Assembly: GCA_002503595.1 (NCBI GenBank)
Contig: DASC01000099.1
Coordinates: forward strand, 1 to 6,054
DNA length: 6,054 nt
Direction of reading: 5' to 3'
Source: Candidatus Methanogaster sp. UBA203
GTDB taxonomy: Archaea > Halobacteriota > Methanosarcinia > Methanosarcinales > Methanogasteraceae
The notes under the pieces are model-generated. The model was not told where the DNA came from. It saw only the letters and a list, made by a program, of their open reading frames with translations, and ran no database searches. Position 1 is the first letter of the stretch. Each line of letters starts with the position of its first letter. Of this stretch, positions 1 through 5,400 are shown piece by piece. A program made the translations under genes and the position numbers.

Positions 1-23
1 CCAGAAAATAATAAAAAGTCTCT

Positions 24-108
24 GTTTTATCACCGGAGACCCGCGGAGGGCGCAGAGTTTCAGGACTGATCCGATCCTCTGCGTTCTCCGCGTGCTCTGC
101 GGTAAAAC
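24..108. repeat. Imperfect inverted-repeat (hairpin) element, CTCTGCG type
   Basis: The left arm (about 24-57) ends in GCGGAGGGCGCAGAG. The right arm (about 77-108) begins with CTCTGCGTTCTCCGC. The reverse complement of the right arm matches the left arm along nearly its whole length with a few mismatches and small gaps, including the outer gttttat/ggtaaaac part. The loop is about 19 bases. A further pair, CCAGAAA (1-7) and TTTCTGG (124-130), lies outside the arms, as expected if a larger palindromic or MITE-like unit begins at or before the window edge. Dispersed GC-rich palindromes of this look are known from intergenic regions of environmental genomes. No coding capacity. Confidence 0.75.
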
Positions 109-211
109 TTAAGGATATAGTGATTTCTGGGAAAATCGACAGCCCCCAAGCATAGAATCCAATAATATGTCTCAGTTTGTGAAACTTTTTAATTTCGTTG
201 GGTCATCCACA

Positions 212-226
212 GCCAGCAGGGCTGGC
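212..226. repeat. Small perfect hairpin
   Basis: GCCAGC (212-217) and GCTGGC (221-226) are exact reverse complements with a 3-base spacer. It sits between the two CTCTGCG-type elements. There is no T-run after it, so it is not a convincing terminator. Function unknown. Confidence 0.5.
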
Positions 227-232
227 ATTACC

Positions 233-340
233 CGAGAGCGCGAGAGACCGCGGACAAAGCAGTAGCAGTCTCAACTCCCTCATCCTCTCCATACTCTTGC
301 ATACTCTTTGCGTGCTGACTTCGCCGCGTGCTTTCGCAAA
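233..340. repeat. Degenerate second copy of the CTCTGCG/CCGCG element
   Basis: The right part, CGCCGCGTGCTTTCGCAAAA (about 322-341), closely resembles CTCCGCGTGCTCTGCGGTAAAA at 86-107 of the first element. The left part (about 235-260, containing GCGAGAGACCGCGG) resembles the first element's left arm with its CCGCGG core. Arm-to-arm complementarity is much weaker than in the 24-108 copy, so this looks like a decayed or rearranged relative. The middle (about 262-300) is pyrimidine-rich filler with no recognisable feature. Confidence 0.4.
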
Positions 341-450
341 ATCGCATTCTGCGGAATATTTTGGCAATTTGTGGAGGATCTCTCAAAACACAACTCTCAT
401 TTTTTGTTTTACATCGGATTATTTTAAATAAAATAGAAGTATTATTTCAT

Positions 451-511
451 TAACTATCACTTGTTATAATAGCTGGTTATAGTTGCATATTCACATTTTG
501 ATTGATAGTTA
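451..511. repeat. 9-bp perfect inverted repeat in AT-rich DNA
   Basis: TAACTATCA (451-459) and TGATAGTTA (503-511) are exact reverse complements separated by 43 bases. The spacer is AT-rich and has further TTATAA/GGTTATAG half-symmetries. This could be a protein-binding dyad or part of an old mobile-element end, but 9-bp matches also arise by chance in AT-rich DNA. Confidence 0.3.
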
Positions 512-580
512 TATCTCAATATGAATTTTGGGGATTAGATATAATTACTTTCTATCAAAATACCCACTCGTATCACCCCC

Positions 581-588
581 ATATATAC
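581..588 (+). promoter_or_regulatory. Candidate archaeal TATA box before structured RNA island
   Basis: ATATATAC follows a C-run and precedes a shift to GC-richer sequence. An archaeal start about 25 bases downstream would fall near 605-613, at the beginning of the stem-loop island. No protein start lies close by, so if real it would drive a non-coding transcript or a long leader. Inferred from position and sequence only. Confidence 0.35.
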
Positions 589-606
589 AGCGAAAACCGC
601 ACGCAG

Positions 607-775
607 TGATAGCGCCCCCTCTTGCTACCGATTTCGACCTGCAGGTATGCGGATCTGCCCATCTGTTATGCAGATACCCCCCATGTTGTCGGTAGGGATA
701 CGTGTATTCCTATAGTTATTGGAATGATCGAGTTGGCTCGATTATTTTCCGGTAGATAAGTATATAACTATTTTT
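607..775 (+). ncRNA. Candidate structured non-coding RNA (or switch-like leader)
   Basis: A GC-richer island in AT-rich surroundings contains several nested inverted repeats. CTACCGA (625-631) pairs with TCGGTAG (689-695). ATCTGC (653-658) pairs with GCAGAT (670-675). AGGGATAC (694-701) pairs with GTATTCCT (704-711) if one G-U is allowed. AATGATCGAG (723-732) pairs with CTCGATTATT (737-746) across a TTGG loop, with one G-U. CGGTAG recurs at 690-695 and 750-755, so CTACCG can pair with either copy. A TATA-like box lies at 581-588 and a T5 run at 771-775, giving plausible ends for a ~170-nt transcript. It is not a tRNA and matches no RNA family I recognise. Strand is inferred from the TATA box and T-run. 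Confidence 0.35.
721..750 (+). repeat. Strong stem-loop inside the RNA candidate
   Basis: A ten-pair stem (723-732 with 737-746, one G-U) closes on the tetraloop TTGG. An outer GG (721-722) can pair with CC (749-750) across a TT bulge. The sequence runs into T-rich DNA, so it might also act as a transcript 3'-end structure. It is the best single hairpin in the non-coding region after the 24-108 element. Confidence 0.55.
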
Positions 776-889
776 AGTAAAAATCGTACTTGCATCAGAC
801 TTTTAAAATGTTTAATGAAATATACTATAGCATAACTTTATTATAAAGTATTTGATTTATTGATTATATTAATTAATTTTAAATAAGTA

Positions 890-922
890 AATTTAGTACC
901 TATTGTAAAATAATACTAAATT
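890..922. promoter_or_regulatory. 9-bp dyad upstream of pyrF, possible operator
   Basis: AATTTAGTA (890-898) and TACTAAATT (914-922) are exact reverse complements with a 15-base AT-rich spacer. The dyad ends 50 bases before the 16-codon frame at 972 and 118 bases before the pyrF start. It lies where an archaeal promoter or operator would be expected. Candidate TATA-like sequences nearby are TTTAAATA (about 878-885), TGTAAAATAAT (about 904-914) and TTAATAG (940-946); the last would put the transcription start almost at the ATG at 972, giving a leaderless message. None is decisive. Confidence 0.35.
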
Positions 923-971
923 GAAACGAAAAGTGAGAGTTAATAGTTGCCCTACTTCCGCAAACAATAAA

Positions 972-1022
972 ATGGATGAGAGGACCAGACTAATCGAGGA
1001 TGTGATGACACGAGCAGACTAA
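972..1022 (+). other. 16-codon frame before pyrF: displaced PyrF N-terminus or leader peptide
   Basis: ATG at 972 opens MDERTRLIEDVMTRAD and stops at TAA (1020-1022), next to a run of six A. The pyrF frame is open upstream of its ATG back to a TGA at 977-979, and just before the ATG it reads LKKRPGI. Adding one base before the TAA would join the two into MDERTRLIEDVMTRAD plus LKKRPGIMVAFD. The hydrophilic, helix-like peptide followed by KKRPG then a beta-strand looks like a natural protein N-terminus. The alternative is a real short leader ORF ahead of a pyrimidine gene. No Shine-Dalgarno sequence precedes the ATG. Confidence 0.45.
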
Positions 1023-1039
1023 AAAAGAGACCAGGGATC

Positions 1040-1696
1040 ATGGTTGCGTTTGATATGGAGGATCCGCCCTCTGCGGTTCGCATGGCAGAGGAACTGGGTA
1101 GCGCTGATGGTAATTTCGCAATCAAGGTTGGAAGACCTCTTGAGATGCAGACCGGAAAGGAGATCATCTCACGAATCAGGGACGCTACAGACATCCCGGT
1201 AATCTACGATGGAAAGATCGCGGACATCCCTTATGTCAGCGCAAAGATAGCAGAGATCGCTTACGATGCAGGCGCGGACGGTGTTATCATGCATGCGTTC
1301 GTTGGCGCGGATGCCGTACGCGAGGTCGTGGATCTGGGCAAAGGCGACGTGATCACGGTCATCGAGATGACGCATCCGGGTTCGGTCGAATACCTCGAAC
1401 CGATCTCAGAGCGGCTCATCCAGATGGTATCGGGGATCGGGGTCGACGGGGTGGTTCTGCCTGCCACGCGCCCAGAGAGGGTCAAGAGACTGTCAGAACT
1501 GCTCGAAAGTGAAAGCGAAAGTGAGACCTATATCATATCACCGGGAGTACATGCGCAGGGCGCAAAGCCAGGTGATGCGGTTACCAGCGGGGCTGACTAC
1601 GAGATCGTTGGACGTGCGATCTACCGATCAGAGAACCCGAAGGACTCGGCAGAACGGATTTACAGGGAGATCATCGATCGATTGCGGGGCGACTAA
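1040..1696 (+). CDS. pyrF: Orotidine 5'-phosphate decarboxylase
   Basis: Catalyses the last step of de novo UMP synthesis, decarboxylating OMP to UMP in the cytoplasm. The 218-residue product is a TIM-barrel of normal family length. Key motifs are visible: first-strand VAFDMED with Asp5; Lys29 in IKVG; the catalytic array DGKIADIP with Asp57, Lys59 and Asp62 (usually DLKIADIP, so Gly58 replaces the common Leu); EMTHPGS (109-115); and the phosphate-binding loop PGVHAQGAKPGD (168-179) followed by VGRAIY (190-195). A Glu-Ser repeat (156-162, gaaagt-type hexamers) lengthens a surface loop. The ATG is the only in-frame ATG after the upstream stop, but it falls inside the first beta-strand, so some N-terminal sequence may be lost to a frameshift (see 972-1022). 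Its stop is one base from the pyrE start, so the two are an operon. Confidence 0.93.
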   Translation: MVAFDMEDPPSAVRMAEELGSADGNFAIKVGRPLEMQTGKEIISRIRDATDIPVIYDGKIADIPYVSAKIAEIAYDAGADGVIMHAFVGADAVREVVDLGKGDVITVIEMTHPGSVEYLEPISERLIQMVSGIGVDGVVLPATRPERVKRLSELLESESESETYIISPGVHAQGAKPGDAVTSGADYEIVGRAIYRSENPKDSAERIYREIIDRLRGD

Positions 1697-1697
1697 C

Positions 1698-2399
1698 ATG
1701 AAACAACACCAGAAAGATCTTTTGCTGCACCTGCTCGAATCGGACGCGATAAAGTTCGGGGAGTTCAGACTTAAGAGCGGGCGGGTCTCGCCGTATTTCG
1801 TCAACATCGCTGTCGCAATCAATACCGGCAGGAGAGCTTCCGAAACAGCAGACGCGTACGTGGCAGAGATCGTTGATGGCGCGGTCGGCACCGATTTTGA
1901 TTACATACACGGTCCTGCATACAAGGGAATTCCGCTCTCGGTGCTGATCGCAGAAAAACTCTGGAGTAGGGGTCGGGGTCGGGATGCAGGTGGGATCGAT
2001 CTGCGCTGGGGCTATGACCGGAAGGAAGGGAAGCGGTACGGAGATCCATCAGAGACGAGGATCGTGGGTGACCTCAGGGACGGGGATTCTGTCCTGATAG
2101 TGGATGATGTGGTCGTTACCGGGAAGACAAAGATCGATAACTGGGCTAAACTGACCGATTGCAGGGATTTGAGTCCGAAAGGCATCCTGGTGGCGGTTGA
2201 TCGGCAGGAGGTCGATGAAGCTGGCAACGATACCATAGAGATGCTGACAGAAGCCAGTCTAACTGTGTATCCGATACTTAAGATCACAGAGATCTTCGAT
2301 TACCTGCTGAACAGGTCTGTCGATGGGGTTGTGTACGTGGACGACCGGCTAAAAGCGAAGTTCGATGAGTATTTTGATAGATATGGGGTGGATCTTTAG
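1698..2399 (+). CDS. pyrE: Orotate phosphoribosyltransferase
   Basis: Joins orotate to PRPP to give OMP, the substrate of the preceding gene product. The 233-residue protein belongs to the long bacterial/eukaryotic branch. It has KFGEF (19-23), LKSGRVSPYF (25-34), GPAYKGIP (72-79), the flexible-loop RKEGK (108-112), the PRPP motif VLIVDDVVVTGKT (132-144) and VAVDRQE (165-171). The ATG at 1698 is chosen because it lies one base after the pyrF stop and matches the usual family N-terminus; the same frame extends back to 1509 only by overlapping pyrF. Two oddities: Tyr114 stands where the well-studied Salmonella enzyme has catalytic-loop His105, and an RGRGRDAGG stretch (91-99; DNA repeat ggggtc) makes this segment about six residues longer than in E. 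coli. No clear Shine-Dalgarno; translation is probably coupled to pyrF. Confidence 0.92.
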   Translation: MKQHQKDLLLHLLESDAIKFGEFRLKSGRVSPYFVNIAVAINTGRRASETADAYVAEIVDGAVGTDFDYIHGPAYKGIPLSVLIAEKLWSRGRGRDAGGIDLRWGYDRKEGKRYGDPSETRIVGDLRDGDSVLIVDDVVVTGKTKIDNWAKLTDCRDLSPKGILVAVDRQEVDEAGNDTIEMLTEASLTVYPILKITEIFDYLLNRSVDGVVYVDDRLKAKFDEYFDRYGVDL

Positions 2400-2430
2400 C
2401 GTTTACACAACCTGACGCCCAAGAATCCCC

Positions 2431-2444
2431 GAAAAGCTTATACC
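2431..2444 (+). promoter_or_regulatory. Archaeal BRE/TATA promoter of the surface-protein gene
   Basis: GAAAAGCTTATACC has a purine-rich BRE-like part followed by a TATA box (CTTATA, about 2437-2442). Transcription would start about 25 bases downstream, near 2465, leaving a leader of only some 10-15 bases before the ATG at 2479. It lies 32 bases after pyrE, so the surface gene probably has its own transcription unit. Confidence 0.65.
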
Positions 2445-2470
2445 CGATTATGGCGTATCATAATGATGGG
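2443..2470. promoter_or_regulatory. Dyad over the predicted transcription start (operator candidate)
   Basis: ATTATG (2447-2452) and CATAAT (2459-2464) are exact reverse complements with a 6-base spacer, flanked by CCC (2443-2445) and GGG (2468-2470). The dyad lies directly downstream of the TATA box and covers the expected start site, a common place for archaeal repressors to bind. It could also be a short hairpin at the mRNA 5' end. The binding protein is unknown. Confidence 0.4.
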
Positions 2471-2478
2471 ATGCTCGC

Positions 2479-5400
2479 ATGAACCGGGGAAAAATTGGTA
2501 TCATATTATGCATAGTACTGCTATCGATACAGATAGTCTCAGCAGATGTGCTGAATCTTGCCGCGTCAACGAATGAGACGTTTGCAGACAATCGAACCAT
2601 TCAGATCACAGCAAATCTCACGAACACGACCGGTTACCCGATCAATAACACACGCGTGAATTTCACAGCGGATTGTGGAATCTTAAGCGCAGGTTATAAC
2701 TACACCAACGCTTCCGGCATCGCTGTCGTAAATATCAGTTCGTGGGATCTCTGTACTGCGAACATCACAGCAGAGGCAGGCGCCGCAAACGCGACAGTCA
2801 ATGTAACATTTGTTATGGGACCGATCTCGCGGATCATACTCTCTGCCAATTCATCCGGCACTGTGGACACCACACATCTGGTCACGGCAACAGTCTATGA
2901 TAAGACCAGGGACGAGTTCGTGAATAATGAAAGCAGATGGCGGGTGATGCCGAATGTGCCACTGAACTTTACGATCGCACCGCCTTCTGGTAACCAGTGG
3001 AACAGTCCGACCACCTACAACAACGCAAGCATCACCCCTTCGATAAGCACCACCAATGGATCAGGCTACACAACAGCGACCGCAAGGATCGATAAACGGG
3101 CAGGAACCAACTACATCGACGTGAACGTCACAAACGAGGATGGTGAGGAGGTGATCGAATACCTGATGATCGTCGGTCTTGCAGGCGAAGCGACAACGCT
3201 TGCCGTAACCGCAAGTCCTGAGAACGTCTCTGCCAATGGCATCGATCTCTCGCACATAACCGGCAAGGTCACAGACGAGTTTGGAAATCCACTCCTGTCG
3301 ACAGGCGCGATCCGGTTCAACATAACAGGCAGTACCCCTATCATCAAGCCGCTTGATTCGGTTGGGGAGGCAACGATAAGCATCGGACCATCGAAATTCA
3401 CAGGCAATGTAGCAGTGAACGGCACATATATCAATGTGACCGGCGACTACACGAATCTCACCGACTTGGTAACTGTGAGATTCTGTGCAGAAGAGCCTGT
3501 AGGAGTTGTTGTTAGGGCAGACGCCACAAAGATATCCACATCAAACATCCCCGGAGTCAACACGTCAGCGATCACCGCAACCGTGATTGATAAATGGGGG
3601 CACACAATTCCGGGTAGAACTGTCAATTTCAGTCTCACAGGTCCCGGAACTCTTTCGTCACCCACTGAAACGACCGATTCGCATGGGCAGGTAACGATCA
3701 CGCTGCAATCAGACACTGCCGGAGATTCAACCGTTGCCGCAAAAGTGCTTAATGATTCAGGATATGAGATCGGAGGAAGTATCGTTATTCGGATCGTAGA
3801 CAAACCGTTCATCTCAGTTATAACAACGATCGAACCCGATCCTATCGAAGCGGGCGGGATCATCAACGTGACCACTTCCGTATCAGGGCAGGGCAACATC
3901 ACAGGAACCCTGCTTGCCGCACATGTTATGCTTACGCTCGACCGGTCAGGTAGCATGGATCCCGATTACTACGCGGGAACGCCGATGGATGTTGTGCTTG
4001 TGACAGATGTCTCCGGGAGCATGGATCCTGATTACTACAATGCATTCTGGGGATACGAGAGCAGCGTGGAGAAGGGATTCACACTGTATGAGTACCAGAC
4101 AAGCGGCTCGGTTTCTGCAGATGCCTGGTGGACTGATTATTTCGTGCTGAATGAATCGGTGAACGATTTAAAAATCGTTGTTTCAAATGGTAGCCTGAAA
4201 CTTCAACTGATCAGCCCGGGTGGAATAGTGTATGGGTACAATGGTGGCGGAAATAATTCCCCTTTATATATGTGGTCTGACAACATGGACTCCTCTTATC
4301 CTTCATACTGGGATACCCCATTTCATGAATGGGTGTGGCACAAGCCGTATTCGGATCCGGATTCATGGAATTATTCGTATTCTGCAGATACCGATTTCCC
4401 TGAGCAGGGTAACTGGACGGTAAGGGTGCATAATCTGACAACATCCCCTGCATCGTTCTCCATTTCTTCGTATATCGAAAAACTGAGTGCAGCAAAGATC
4501 GCCTCAAGGAACTTCAATGAGAATATGGTCAGTAATGATCGGATAGGTCTGGTATCATTTGGAGGTGTCAATGCAACCACAGCAGAGCGCATCAGCATTT
4601 CTGCACTGACCCCCAATATCGACAGCATCGATGCAGCCATCAATGGTATGTATGCATCGGGCGGTACCCCCACCGGAGATGCGATTAATGATGCGAAGGA
4701 TCAGTTGGTCAGTCAGCAGCGTTCCGGTGCTCGACCGTACATCATTTTGTTATCCGATGGGATGCCAACGGTTGGATCTGGCTGGGTGGGTGGAGTGTAT
4801 TATTCGGACTCGGTTGAATACGCACTTGCACAGGCAGATGTAGCCAAAAACACGGTGATCAATGGGCACCATATCAGGATATACACCATCGGTATTGGTG
4901 TGGATGTGGATACTGATTTTATGAAAGCGGCAGCATCAAGCCAGAGCGATTATTATTATGCGGCAAACACCTCACAGTTAAAGGGGGTGTACTACAGCAT
5001 TGCTCAGCAGATCAGTGATTTCGATATCACCACGAGGCAGTACGGGGTGCAAGGATTTACACCATACGATTACGATGTGCATGGCACAGTCAATGTAACA
5101 TTTACAGATACCTTCATCATAAACGAAACGATCAATGATTTCAAGGTTGAAATCGACAATCCAAACCTTAATTTCACGATAACAAGCCCATCTAACACAA
5201 CATACCCGGATCCGGCAAAGGGTGGATATGTCAACAGAACCGGCTATTATGAAACCGATTCGAGTAACTATATATGGCTGACACCACTATCCGAATATCC
5301 GCTGACCGATGCTGACACAGTTGAGCAGGGGACGTGGAATATAACGATAACGGGTTCTGGTGAGTTTAACATCACCACATACATCGACAAGAAGAGTGCT

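Larger units (their letters stand above)
1..971. other. Long intergenic region without protein genes
   Basis: No reading frame here has convincing protein character on either strand. The region is a patchwork. Positions 1-370 are mixed-composition and rich in CTCTGCG/CCGCG inverted repeats. Positions 370-600 are AT-rich with a 9-bp inverted repeat. Positions 600-760 are a GC-richer island of stem-loops. Positions 760-950 are extremely AT-rich and lead into the pyrF gene. Individual elements are listed separately. The upstream neighbour gene lies outside the window, so the true size of this gap is unknown. Confidence 0.75.

Noticed and set aside
198..431. 77-codon plus-strand frame with TTG start
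   Set aside because: It runs through the repeat element, has a weak start codon, no Shine-Dalgarno and no recognisable protein pattern; it is most likely chance.
600..760. tRNA gene in the stem-loop island
   Set aside because: No T-loop GTTCGAA-like sequence, no D-arm pattern and no cloverleaf could be fitted.
770..784. ATTTTT-AGT-AAAAAT palindrome as a terminator
   Set aside because: The stem is made only of A-T pairs in very AT-rich DNA, so chance is likely; only its T-run is used, as weak support for an RNA 3' end.
1..971. CRISPR array
   Set aside because: Repeats are only inverted and irregular; there are no evenly spaced identical direct repeats.
1509..1697. N-terminal extension of PyrE back to 1509
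   Set aside because: It would overlap pyrF by 188 bases and the extra residues do not match the family; homology starts at the ATG at 1698.
3447..3956. 169-codon minus-strand frame
   Set aside because: It is antisense to the large surface-protein gene, whose frame has clear domain structure; it has Ser/Val/Pro-rich shadow composition.
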